A stretch of 55,449 bases of DNA. Origin: Guyparkeria sp. (GTDB lineage Bacteria; Pseudomonadota; Gammaproteobacteria; Halothiobacillales; Halothiobacillaceae). The stretch is taken from positions 1-55,449 of the forward strand of contig JAGXGL010000006.1 in the NCBI GenBank assembly GCA_024636755.1, in the 5' to 3' direction. Shown in pieces: positions 8,005-16,059 of the stretch (position 1 is the first letter of the stretch; the number at the start of each line of letters is the position of its first letter). The position numbers and the translations under genes are program-made. The notes beneath the pieces are model-generated. The model was not told where the DNA came from, made no database searches, and worked only from the letters and a program-made list of their open reading frames with translations.

Positions 8005-9346
8005 TCCCAGCGCCGATATCTCGCTGAACTGGGCCAGACGCCTGATGGGCACGACCGCGCGGGTGGACGCCCCGGCGGCGGCCTCCGAGGGGCGGATCGT
8101 CCGGGTGGTCGGGCTGGCGCTGGAGGCGCGCGGGCTGTCGGCGCTGATCGGGGATCAATGCGAGGTGACCGACCCGCAAGGGAGGCGCTTCGAGGCGGAG
8201 GTGGTCGGTTTCGCCGAGGAGGCGACCTACCTGATGCCATTGGAGACCACCCAGGGCGTGGGCCCGGGCTGCCGGGTGAAGAACCTCGGAACGGCCAGCC
8301 GCGTACCGATGGGCGAACAACTGCTCGGCCGGGTGCTCGATGCCCGTGGTCGTCCGATCGACGACGGCGAGCGGCTGACCGGCGATTCGTCGGTCAATCT
8401 GCATGGTCGATCGATCAACCCCCTGAAACGTCGCGAGATCACCGAACCGCTGGATGTGGGCGTACGGGCGATCAACGCCCTGATGACGGTCGGCCGCGGT
8501 CAGCGCATGGGCATCTTTGCCGGCTCGGGCGTGGGCAAGAGCGTGTTGCTCGGCATGATGACCCGTTACACCCGTGCACAGATCATCGTGGTCGGCCTGG
8601 TCGGCGAACGGGGCCGCGAGGTCGCGGAGTTCGTCCATGAAATTCTTGATGACGAGGCACGCCAACGCGCGGTCGTTGTGGCAGCCCCGGCAGACAGTTC
8701 CGCGTTGATGCGCCTGCACGGGGCGAATCTGGCCAGCTCGATCGCCGAGCATTTTCGCGATCAGGGGTTCGACGTACTGCTGCTGATGGACTCGCTCACC
8801 CGCTACGCCCAGGCGCAGCGGGAGATCGGTCTGGCGATTGGCGAGCCGCCGGCGACCAAGGGGTATCCGCCCTCGGTGTTCGCCCACCTGCCCAGGCTGG
8901 TCGAGCGGGCCGGCAACAGTGAAAGCCGCCAGGGAAGCCTGACGGCCTTCTATACCGTGTTGGTCGAGGGGGACGATCTCAACGATCCGGTCGCCGATGC
9001 CGCCCGCGCGATATTGGACGGTCACATCGTGTTGTCACGCGAGGTGGCCGAGCGTGGGCGCTTCCCGGCGATCGATGTCGAGGCCTCCATTTCCCGACTG
9101 ATGCCCAAGCTGGTTGACCCGGATCATCTATCCTTGATGAGGCGATTCAAGGAGTTGGCGGCCACTTACCGTGAAAACCGTGACCTGATCGCCGTGGGTG
9201 CCTATCGCCGTGGTCAGGACGCGCGGCTCGACCGGGTGATCGACATCCAGCCCGACCTCGAAGCGTTCCTGTCGCAGCCCATGGACGAGCCGGCGGACAT
9301 GGCCTCGAGCATCGAGGCGTTGGTCGACCTGTTGCATTCCGATTGA
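7982..9346 (+). CDS. fliI: Flagellum-specific ATPase FliI
   Basis: This 454-residue protein of the F1-beta-like ATPase family has an N-terminal beta-barrel domain, then Walker A GSGVGKS at about residues 181-187, the VGERGREV segment just after, Walker B LLLMDSLTRYA near 267, and a C-terminal helical domain. It hydrolyses ATP to help unfold and dock export substrates with FliH and FliJ. The ATG at 7982 gives the usual FliI N-terminus; the open frame upstream is only the shadow of fliH. Confidence 0.97.
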   Translation: MTDPGLRDPSADISLNWARRLMGTTARVDAPAAASEGRIVRVVGLALEARGLSALIGDQCEVTDPQGRRFEAEVVGFAEEATYLMPLETTQGVGPGCRVKNLGTASRVPMGEQLLGRVLDARGRPIDDGERLTGDSSVNLHGRSINPLKRREITEPLDVGVRAINALMTVGRGQRMGIFAGSGVGKSVLLGMMTRYTRAQIIVVGLVGERGREVAEFVHEILDDEARQRAVVVAAPADSSALMRLHGANLASSIAEHFRDQGFDVLLLMDSLTRYAQAQREIGLAIGEPPATKGYPPSVFAHLPRLVERAGNSESRQGSLTAFYTVLVEGDDLNDPVADAARAILDGHIVLSREVAERGRFPAIDVEASISRLMPKLVDPDHLSLMRRFKELAATYRENRDLIAVGAYRRGQDARLDRVIDIQPDLEAFLSQPMDEPADMASSIEALVDLLHSD

Positions 9347-9362
9347 CGTGGGGTAGCCGAGA

Positions 9363-9830
9363 ATGAGTGACACACAGCGACTCAAGTCTCTGGGCAATGC
9401 CGGTCGGGTGATGGGTCACCAGGCCGACCTGGCCAGTCGTCGCCGCCGCGAGGCACAGCGTGAGCTCGACGCGCAACGCCAGCGCCTGGCCGACCTGGAA
9501 GGTTATTTCACCGAATACACCAACAATCTGGGATTCGCCGCCGAGGGACGTAACCGGGCCTTCGCGCTGCAGAATTACCGTCAGTTCATGGCCCGGATCG
9601 AGGACACCATCGAGCATCAACGCAAGGTGGTCCTCGACCTGGAAGAGCAACTGAGTAAGCGGGCGAATGATGCCCGTGACGCGCATGTGCGCAACGAATC
9701 CGTCGATCGGCTCAGCCAGCGATATCGTGACTCGATCCGCCGGCGCGACGCCCGGGCCGAGCAACAGGTGATGGATCAGCACGGGGCGGCCAAGGCCGCG
9801 CACGGTGGCGGAACAGGGGGAATGCAATGA
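9363..9830 (+). CDS. fliJ: Flagellar export protein FliJ
   Basis: This 155-residue protein is almost entirely helical and charged, consistent with the two-helix coiled coil of FliJ, which sits inside the FliI hexamer and acts as escort for export chaperones. Identification rests on helical makeup, length (E. coli 147) and position between fliI and fliK. The stop overlaps the fliK ATG (ATGA). Confidence 0.9.
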   Translation: MSDTQRLKSLGNAGRVMGHQADLASRRRREAQRELDAQRQRLADLEGYFTEYTNNLGFAAEGRNRAFALQNYRQFMARIEDTIEHQRKVVLDLEEQLSKRANDARDAHVRNESVDRLSQRYRDSIRRRDARAEQQVMDQHGAAKAAHGGGTGGMQ

Positions 9831-11509
9831 GTCAGATTGGTGAAGGCAAGACAACGATCGAGGCGCTCGGTCGCCTGCTGGGCAGTGCCGACGGCAAGGC
9901 CGGTCGCTTGGCGGCCGGGTTGAGCAGTGGCGGGCGCGAGGAGTTCGCGCGTCTGATGGCCTCGGCGCAGGGGCGCCTCAAGTTGGGTGGCGAGGGCGGC
10001 TCGCCACGCAGTGCCTCCCTGTCGTCGGAGAGCGGGCCCGCGGCCGGTCAAGGTATTGGCGGTAGCAATGATTTCGATCAGGCGCTCGCGGGCTTGGCCG
10101 ATCAATTGGCGCAGTTGCGCGAGGCGCTTGCCGGTCGGTCGGCGGGTGCGACCCAGCCGGGCGAGAACGCCGCAATGCGTAGCGGGCCCGAAATCCAGTC
10201 GGCACTGGACGAGTTGGCCGCCTTGCTCGATGGCCGGGGCGCCCGCCTGAACAGCGCGTCGGGAGAGAGTGGGTCGCTGGGCCAGCCTGATGGTTCAGGT
10301 AATGGTCTGGGTAATGGCCCGGGCGCCGATTGGTTTGGGGGCGACGGCTCCGCCGGTGGTTTGGCTCGGAACCCGTCGGCCGCTGCCGATGGCATGCCGG
10401 ATGGCCTCATGGGCGGGCTGGGTGACCAGGTGAAGGAACTGGCGGATGCCCTCGCCCGGTTTAGGCAGTCGATCGACAGCGCCGACTCGCAACCGGCAGC
10501 GGCGCTGGAGGGATTGATGGAGCGCCTGGCCAGCCTGCGTGAGGGATTGGCCGACGCCCGGTCCGAGGGCGAATCAATGGCGCCGGGCCTGCTGGGACAG
10601 TTGCAGGCGCTGGGAAACGCCTTGCGTCGTGCCGAGTCGGCCGCGGCGAGCGAGGCCCGAGTCGCCCAGGGCATGACGAGCCCTCGCGGTGAGGGCCAGT
10701 CAGCATGGGACGGGGGCTGGCGCTTTGCCGAGAATGGACGCCGGGCGGCCGGTGGGAGCGAGTCGACCCGGCTGGGCGGTGGGGCCGGCGGTGAAGCGGC
10801 CCGTGATGGCGACTGGTCCGGTGGGCCGGTAAGTGCCGCGCTGGGGCTGAGCGGTCGCGAGTCGGTCCCGATGGAGCGTGAGCGAGCGTCTTTGACCCGC
10901 TGGTCGGCGCTCAATGGTCTGGAAGGTCATCAGGGACGCGCCGAGGCGGAGCTTGCCTCGGGCAGCAGCCAGGCCAACTCGACCGGCCTGGGGGGGAACC
11001 CCGCGTCGATGTTGTCCGGTGGCAGCCCCGCCGGCGGGGTCTTCACCGGACAGGCCGCAGCCGGGACGCCCAATCCACAAATGCCGGCGCAACTGGGCCA
11101 GCAGATCCAATGGATGGTCGGCAAGGGAGTCTCCAAGGCCAGTATCGAGTTGCGCCCCGCGGATCTGGGGCCACTGAAGATCGCCATCGAGACCCAGGGA
11201 GACGAGACCCGCATCGCCCTGACAGCGACCAACGCCACCGCCCAGGGCCTGCTCGAGCAGCAGCTGCCGCGGCTGAAGGAGTGGTTGCAGGAGGCCGGGC
11301 TGGCCAATAGCGAGGTCGAGGTCGGCCTGGGTCAGGAAAGCGATTTCGGTCAGCAGTTGGCCGATGCCGATGATCAGGGTGGTGCCGGTAGCCAGTCCGG
11401 TGACGGCTCCCAGGGCGGCCAAATGGAGTTGGGCGCCGGCGACGGAGCGGACGGACCTGGCGAAGAGGAATGGGCCCAGGGGCGCTTGGTTCTCGATCTC
11501 TTTGCCTGA
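9827..11509 (+). CDS. fliK: Flagellar hook-length control protein FliK (second copy)
   Basis: This 560-residue protein has a long Gly/Ser/Ala-rich, low-complexity N-terminal part (about 1-420) and a clear C-terminal Flg_hook domain (about 425-510, with SKASIELRPADLGPLKIAI and the following strand-helix pattern). FliK is exported as a molecular ruler and switches FlhB specificity when the hook is long enough. Its place after fliJ is the canonical fliK position, so I give this copy the gene name. A Gln/Gly/Asp-rich tail follows the domain. It is the last gene of the operon; a terminator lies about 130 bases downstream. Confidence 0.92.
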   Translation: MSQIGEGKTTIEALGRLLGSADGKAGRLAAGLSSGGREEFARLMASAQGRLKLGGEGGSPRSASLSSESGPAAGQGIGGSNDFDQALAGLADQLAQLREALAGRSAGATQPGENAAMRSGPEIQSALDELAALLDGRGARLNSASGESGSLGQPDGSGNGLGNGPGADWFGGDGSAGGLARNPSAAADGMPDGLMGGLGDQVKELADALARFRQSIDSADSQPAAALEGLMERLASLREGLADARSEGESMAPGLLGQLQALGNALRRAESAAASEARVAQGMTSPRGEGQSAWDGGWRFAENGRRAAGGSESTRLGGGAGGEAARDGDWSGGPVSAALGLSGRESVPMERERASLTRWSALNGLEGHQGRAEAELASGSSQANSTGLGGNPASMLSGGSPAGGVFTGQAAAGTPNPQMPAQLGQQIQWMVGKGVSKASIELRPADLGPLKIAIETQGDETRIALTATNATAQGLLEQQLPRLKEWLQEAGLANSEVEVGLGQESDFGQQLADADDQGGAGSQSGDGSQGGQMELGAGDGADGPGEEEWAQGRLVLDLFA

Positions 11510-11642
11510 GCGCACGTTAATCGTCAGGGGAGGGGCGTGCGGTGGTTGATCCCATTCGCGACCTGCCGTCGTCGCGCGGCTGGCATCGCAGTCCGACATG
11601 GCCGGCCGGGTGACACTGGGATAAGACAGACAGTCTCTTTTG

Positions 11643-11670
11643 AAAAGGGGTCGCTTCGCGACCCCTTTTT
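11643..11670 (+). terminator. Terminator of the fliE-fliK operon
   Basis: An 11-bp stem, AAAAGGGGTCG paired with CGACCCCTTTT, has a short CTTCG loop and is followed by further T residues. It is about 130 bases after fliK, with no intervening gene. Confidence 0.92.
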
Positions 11671-11852
11671 GCTATCGGGTGGGAGCGCCCTTCATTCATT
11701 TTGTCGTGCAGTCGTTGTCAGGACAGAAAACGAGTGGCAGGCCGTTTTCCGTGTTTTCGATGCAGAAACGATTTCGAGGCGATCTTTCGGGTAGTCGTCA
11801 GCTTTTGCGGGAATGTGTTGATGACTTGGTCGGTGTTATGACTCGGTAGGCG

Positions 11853-11881
11853 TTGACCTGTTTGTTTTAATGGGCTAGATT
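11853..11881 (+). promoter_or_regulatory. Sigma-70 promoter for hns
   Basis: TTGACC (11853-11858), a 17-base spacer, then TAGATT (11876-11881). The predicted start near 11888 gives a leader of about 100 bases. Confidence 0.6.
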
Positions 11882-11987
11882 CCCGAGGTATTGGGCCGGG
11901 CCATGGAAAGCGCGGTTTTCTCCGGAAAGAATGCCGATTCGAGTGAATCCCATTCCGCCCGTTAATTTTTCAGGGGTACCTATCCAG

Positions 11988-12311
11988 ATGAGTCAATTCG
12001 ACGTAAAAAACCTTTCTGCCGATGAACTGAAGAAACTGGTCAATGATGCCGAGCAGGCCCTGCGCGAGCGCAGCAAGCAGCGCGTCATGGAGTTGCGCCG
12101 CGAGGCCGAGGCACTGGCCAGCGAGCTCAATACCAGCGTGGCCGACATCTTCGGCCTCGAAAAGGGCAGCAAGCAGGCAGGCAAGAAGTTGCCGGCCAAG
12201 TACATGAACCCGGCCAACCCGTCGCAGACCTGGTCGGGGCGCGGCAAGCGCCCCAACTGGCTGGTCGATGAGCTCAATAAGGGCAAGAAGCTCGAGGACT
12301 TCCGCATCTGA
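11988..12311 (+). CDS. hns: H-NS family nucleoid-associated protein
   Basis: This 107-residue protein has an N-terminal coiled-coil oligomerisation region (about 1-60, ELKKLVNDAEQALRERSKQR) and a C-terminal DNA-binding domain with the family signature (YMNPANPSQTWSGRGKRPNW, about 72-91). H-NS proteins bind AT-rich DNA and silence acquired genes, and they often influence flagellar expression. ATG 11988 has an AGGGG site upstream and gives the usual N-terminus; an in-frame ATG at 11931 would add 19 residues and is less likely. It is transcribed alone from its own promoter to its own terminator. Confidence 0.92.
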   Translation: MSQFDVKNLSADELKKLVNDAEQALRERSKQRVMELRREAEALASELNTSVADIFGLEKGSKQAGKKLPAKYMNPANPSQTWSGRGKRPNWLVDELNKGKKLEDFRI

Positions 12312-12374
12312 ATCACCGGCCCCGGTGTTTGATCGGAGTGTTGCGAATTGATCGATGAGTCGGTCGAAAAGAAC

Positions 12375-12402
12375 AGGCCCTGCCAAACGGCAGGGCCTTT
12401 TT
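12375..12402 (+). terminator. Terminator of hns
   Basis: A 10-bp perfect stem AGGCCCTGCC/GGCAGGGCCT with an AAAC loop is followed by five T residues. It also separates hns from the opposing TPR-like gene. Confidence 0.92.
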
Positions 12403-12415
12403 ATATGCGCTCCGA

Positions 12416-13591
12416 TTAGCCTGCTTGCTTGATATGGCTAATGAGCCATTCGGGCGGTCGGTCGATATTGTCGAGGCAGTGCTGGGTGGCGCGTTCGATC
12501 ACGCCATGTTCGTGATAAAGCCCTTCCTTCTCGGCCCATTCGCGTACTTCCTCTTCGAGGATGCCGTGGTGTTTTGCCACGCTGATTAGCTGGACCACGC
12601 CGTCACGGTGCCATTTCGCCTGGGCCTGGCTTTTGTCGTCGTGGCTTTCGGCGACGGCTACCGAGGCGGCGGCAATGAGTGGTGCGCTTTCGCCTTGACG
12701 GGCCGAATCGCTTCCCAGCAGTCGCGCGGCCAGCGGGCAGGTGACTTCGGCGGGGGCGTGCAGCGACAGGGCGGCCGTGAACGCCAACAGCAGTTGTTGG
12801 GGGTCGTTGCCGGCCTGGTCGACGAGCCGGTTGAGTGCCGTGCGGTAGTCGCCGGCGCGGACCATCAGAGCCATGCCGCGCTCGCGCAGGTCCGGGTCGA
12901 GTTGGTTGCCGAGTCGGTTGAGGACCCGCTGCCAAAGGCCCAGGCGGTGGTCGTCGAGCCCGGGCGAGAGGTAGGGGGAGAGAATCTCCACGGCCTCCTC
13001 GGCGCCGCCCTGTTCCACCAGTTGTTCGATCAGCATGTCGGCGGCCTGCTCCAGCCAGGCTGGATCGTCGCAGCGTGCGGCGGTTTCCACCGCCTGGGTC
13101 AGGGGACGGATCGCCTTGAACAGGCTGCCTTGACGGCGGAGCAGGGTGGCCAGGTCGAGGTGAGCCTGGGTCGCGATTTCCGGCGGCAGGGCCGCGAATT
13201 GAGGGTGATCGACCAGATCGCGAAGCCGGGTGATCGCCCCGGCCACGTCGCCCCGCGCGGCGAGGGCGAGGGCCAGGGTATGCGTCAATCCCGCATCCCA
13301 GGCCTCGCTTAGCAACCCCTCGGCCAGGTCGCTGGCTTCCTGGAGTCGGCCCTCGCCGATCAGGGTCACGGCCAGGCCGTCCCCGATCTCGAATCGACGT
13401 GGGTCGTGGCAGTGGCGCATCCAGTCGAGCAGCCACGGCAGTTCGTCGCGATCGATGCGATCGGTCTGCCAGGCCTGTTCGTAGTACCAGTCGATCACGC
13501 TCGCGGCCTGATCGCAGTCCACGGCACGGGCGGCAGGTTCGGTCATTTGGGCGCGCAGGGTATCGAGACGCGCGGGGAACGATTCGGGCAT
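12416..13591 (-). CDS. Helical-repeat (TPR-like) protein of unknown function
   Basis: I do not recognise a named family. The 391-residue protein is almost all helix, with repeated pairs of short helices built around Ala, Leu and Gly in TPR-like spacing (for example LTHTLALALAARGDVAGAITRLRDL, about 100-125, and HLDLATLLRRQGSLFKAIRPL, about 145-165). There is no signal peptide, membrane helix or catalytic motif, so it is probably a cytoplasmic scaffold or adaptor. It is monocistronic, convergent with hns and divergent from rnpB. A TAGAAT box on its strand (13640-13645) could be its -10, with no clear -35. Codon use looks like that of its neighbours. Confidence 0.75.
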   Translation of the reverse strand: MPESFPARLDTLRAQMTEPAARAVDCDQAASVIDWYYEQAWQTDRIDRDELPWLLDWMRHCHDPRRFEIGDGLAVTLIGEGRLQEASDLAEGLLSEAWDAGLTHTLALALAARGDVAGAITRLRDLVDHPQFAALPPEIATQAHLDLATLLRRQGSLFKAIRPLTQAVETAARCDDPAWLEQAADMLIEQLVEQGGAEEAVEILSPYLSPGLDDHRLGLWQRVLNRLGNQLDPDLRERGMALMVRAGDYRTALNRLVDQAGNDPQQLLLAFTAALSLHAPAEVTCPLAARLLGSDSARQGESAPLIAAASVAVAESHDDKSQAQAKWHRDGVVQLISVAKHHGILEEEVREWAEKEGLYHEHGVIERATQHCLDNIDRPPEWLISHIKQAG

Positions 13592-13686
13592 GGTTCAGGC
13601 TCGAGGGAAGGGTGTGATCGGATCGATGGCGGGGTTCGAATTCTACCCGACTCCCCGTGGATGACGGCGTTGGGATGACACTCGCC

Positions 13687-13714
13687 TCGACACCGCCTGC
13701 GGTTTCTTTATACT
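13687..13714 (+). promoter_or_regulatory. Sigma-70 promoter of rnpB
   Basis: TCGACA (13687-13692), a 16-base spacer and TATACT (13709-13714) each match the consensus at five of six positions. The predicted start near 13721 coincides with the first base of RNase P RNA helix P1. Confidence 0.85.
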
Positions 13715-13720
13715 CCGCCG

Positions 13721-14080
<360 letters not shown>

Positions 14081-14273
14081 TTTTGTGTGTACCGGCGGAA
14101 CGGCCTCGTTCCCGCCGGCGGATGCGGCTTCGCCGCGTCGCCACTCGTCCTGATCGCTTTTCCCCGAGCGCCCCAGGCAAATCGTTTTCTTCCCGCTTTC
14201 CCCCACCGGCACTTCGGTGCGCCGGGATGCGGCCCCATGCATCCTCGTGCGCTTTATTACCTATGCGTGGTAA

Positions 14274-14301
14274 CCCCCTGTTTTTATCTGGAAACAGGGG
14301 G
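14274..14301. repeat. Perfect 10-bp inverted repeat
   Basis: CCCCCTGTTT and AAACAGGGGG are separated by eight bases. There is no T-run, so it is not a standard terminator. It lies about 60 bases upstream of the -35 box of the mra promoter. Confidence 0.6.
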
Positions 14302-14362
14302 TGGCCTTGCTCCCCTTTGTTGGCTAACTCCTTGTGGTCAAAAGAAAAACACCGCCATTTGC

Positions 14363-14391
14363 TTGATAGCCCTGTTGGCTGGGGCTATAGT
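14363..14391 (+). promoter_or_regulatory. Pmra: sigma-70 promoter of the division/wall cluster
   Basis: TTGATA (14363-14368), an exact 17-base spacer and TATAGT (14386-14391). The start is predicted near 14398, giving a short leader of about 32 bases before mraZ. Confidence 0.85.
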
Positions 14392-14400
14392 GCGCACAGG

Positions 14401-14434
14401 TGTAGAAAAGTGGGAAAAAGTGGGAAAAAGTGTT
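14401..14434 (+). promoter_or_regulatory. MraZ-binding-type decamer repeats
   Basis: Two identical decamers TGGGAAAAAG (14411-14420 and 14421-14430) sit between degenerate copies starting TGTAG (14401) and TGTTC (14431), all in a 10-base period. MraZ is known to bind TGGGN repeats with 5-base spacing upstream of its own gene, and this is exactly that pattern. The second decamer also supplies the GGGA ribosome site and the first base of the GTG start codon, so bound MraZ would sit on the translation start region. Confidence 0.85.
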
Positions 14435-14882
14435 CCGAGGCATCACCAACCTGAATCTCGACGCCAAAGGTCGCCTGGCCATGCCCACGCGTCACCGGGA
14501 GGCGTTTGCGCAGGATGAGAACCAGCTGATCCTCACTATCGATACCCAGGAACACTGCCTCCTTATCTACCCGCTGGCGACCTGGCTGGAAATCGAGAAA
14601 CAGATCGACGCCCTGCCGTCCTTCAACAAGACCGCCAACCGCATCAAGCGGATGCTGATCGGTCACGCCACCCAGGTGGAGTTCGACTCGGCCGGTCGCA
14701 TCGTCATCCCCCCCGCGCTGCGCGCCCACGCGAAGCTGGAAAAGCCGGCCGTGCTCGTCGGGCAGGGCAAGAAGCTCGAGCTCTGGTCGCAGACACTCTG
14801 GAATCAGATGACCGAGGAGTTCCTCGACCAGTCGGACGAGGACGACCAATTGCCCACGGCCTTGGAGACCCTGTCGCTATGA
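14430..14882 (+). CDS. mraZ: Transcriptional regulator MraZ
   Basis: This 150-residue protein has two SpoVT/AbrB-like MraZ halves. Each carries a DAKGR or DSAGR motif: LDAKGRLAMP at about residues 9-18 and FDSAGRIVIPP at about 88-98. MraZ forms ring oligomers and autoregulates the division cluster. The start is GTG with a GGGA ribosome site embedded in the binding repeats. The stop overlaps the rsmH ATG (ATGA). Confidence 0.96.
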   Translation: MFRGITNLNLDAKGRLAMPTRHREAFAQDENQLILTIDTQEHCLLIYPLATWLEIEKQIDALPSFNKTANRIKRMLIGHATQVEFDSAGRIVIPPALRAHAKLEKPAVLVGQGKKLELWSQTLWNQMTEEFLDQSDEDDQLPTALETLSL

Positions 14883-15802
14883 CCGTCGATACCAGCCACG
14901 ACACCGTGCTGCGCGACGAGGCGATCGAGTCCCTGGTCACCGATCCGGCCGGCACGTACGTGGATGGCACCTTCGGTCGCGGCGGTCACAGCCGCGCCAT
15001 CCTGACGAAACTGTCCGCGAACGGCCAGCTGATCGGTTTCGATCGCGATGCCGAGGCGGCGGAGAGCGCGGCCCGACTGGCCGACGAGGATGCGCGCTTT
15101 TCGTTTATCCGGGCCTCCTTTTCCGGTTGGGGCGAGGCCCTGGCCGAGCATGGCATCGACCAGCCGGTGGATGGCGTGATGTTCGATCTGGGCGTGTCCT
15201 CCCCGCAGCTCGATCAGGCCGAACGCGGTTTTTCGTTCCGCTTCGACGGCCCGCTGGACATGCGCATGGACCAGAGCCACGGGCCGTCCGCCGCCGACTG
15301 GCTGGCGGTCGCCGAGGAAGAGGAAATCCGCGACGTGCTGTTTCGCCTCGGTGAGGAACGTTTCGCTCGTCGGATTGCGGCCGGCATCGTCGCCCGGCGC
15401 GAACAGGCGCCGCTGACCCGCACGACCGATCTGGTCGATTGCGTCGTCGACGCCATTCCGAGGCGCGATCCCAACAAGCATCCGGCCACCCGCACGTTTC
15501 AGGCCATCCGGCTTTATATCAACAAGGAACTCGACGAGATCACCCAGGCCCTCGAGCAGGCGCTCGAACACCTCGCGCCGGGTGGTCGGTTGGTCGTGAT
15601 CAGCTTCCATTCGCTCGAGGATCGCATCGTCAAGCGTTTCATCCGCGATCACAGCACCGCCGGCAAGGATTTCTTCGGCAATCCGGTCGGCGAGGTGGCG
15701 CTCAAGAAGCTCGGCAAGGCCGTTCGGGCCGGCCGCGAGGAAACCGCCAGGAATCCGCGTGCACGCAGCGCAATCATGCGGGTTGCGGAGCGGGCGTCAT
15801 GA
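14879..15802 (+). CDS. rsmH: 16S rRNA (cytosine-1402-N4)-methyltransferase RsmH
   Basis: This 307-residue SAM-dependent enzyme methylates N4 of C1402 in 16S rRNA, tuning the ribosomal P site. The SAM-binding stretch YVDGTFGRGGHSRAIL is at about residues 22-37, FDLGVSSPQLD near 101, and VISFHSLEDRIVKRF near 239. Length is typical (E. coli 313). Four-base overlaps with mraZ and ftsL suggest coupled translation. Confidence 0.97.
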   Translation: MTVDTSHDTVLRDEAIESLVTDPAGTYVDGTFGRGGHSRAILTKLSANGQLIGFDRDAEAAESAARLADEDARFSFIRASFSGWGEALAEHGIDQPVDGVMFDLGVSSPQLDQAERGFSFRFDGPLDMRMDQSHGPSAADWLAVAEEEEIRDVLFRLGEERFARRIAAGIVARREQAPLTRTTDLVDCVVDAIPRRDPNKHPATRTFQAIRLYINKELDEITQALEQALEHLAPGGRLVVISFHSLEDRIVKRFIRDHSTAGKDFFGNPVGEVALKKLGKAVRAGREETARNPRARSAIMRVAERAS

Positions 15803-16059
15803 GAGCCATTAACCTCTTTTTGCTGGTGCTGGTCGTCGCGAGCGCGCTCGCGGTGGTGGTGCTGGTGGCCGAGGATCGGCGCCTGACCCAGCAGATTGCT
15901 GTCGCGCGGGACGGTATCGAGCGTCTCGAAGGCACCTACGCCGAGCTGCAGCTTGAAGAGGGCACGTTGACCGCCCAGGGGCGGATCGAACGTATCGCGA
16001 CCGAGGAACTCGGCATGCGTCCGCCGGCGGAAGATCAGATCACGGTGGTGTTCCGATGA
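15799..16059 (+). CDS. ftsL: Cell division protein FtsL
   Basis: A small bitopic protein of 86 residues: a single N-terminal membrane helix (about 5-23) and a periplasmic coiled coil (about 28-60) with an FtsL/DivIC-like end (RIERIATEELGMRPP). FtsL bridges FtsQ and FtsB to the FtsW-FtsI synthase. E. coli FtsL is longer (121). The ATG overlaps the rsmH stop, and its own stop overlaps ftsI. Confidence 0.92.
   Translation: MRAINLFLLVLVVASALAVVVLVAEDRRLTQQIAVARDGIERLEGTYAELQLEEGTLTAQGRIERIATEELGMRPPAEDQITVVFR

Larger units (their letters stand above)
11510..11987. other. Non-coding interval between fliK and hns
   Basis: This 478-base interval has no convincing gene. It holds the terminator of the flagellar operon, a sigma-70 promoter for hns, and a leader of about 100 bases before hns. 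The stretch from about 11690 to 11850 is less GC-rich than the surrounding genes, and I see no conserved element in it. Confidence 0.7.
14081..14429. other. Structured non-coding spacer between rnpB and mraZ
   Basis: This 349-base interval has no credible gene. It contains several hairpins: about 14091-14117 (CCGGCG/CGCCGG with an inner GAAC/GTTC), GCGGC-TTC-GCCGC near 14124-14136, a cTTCGg-capped hairpin near 14209-14230, and a perfect 10-bp stem at 14274-14301. None has a good T-run after it. The last 70 bases carry the mra promoter and MraZ-type repeats. Confidence 0.65.

Noticed and set aside
14401-14440. Short tandem repeats as a CRISPR remnant
   Set aside because: The unit is 10 bases with no spacers and matches the MraZ-operator pattern.
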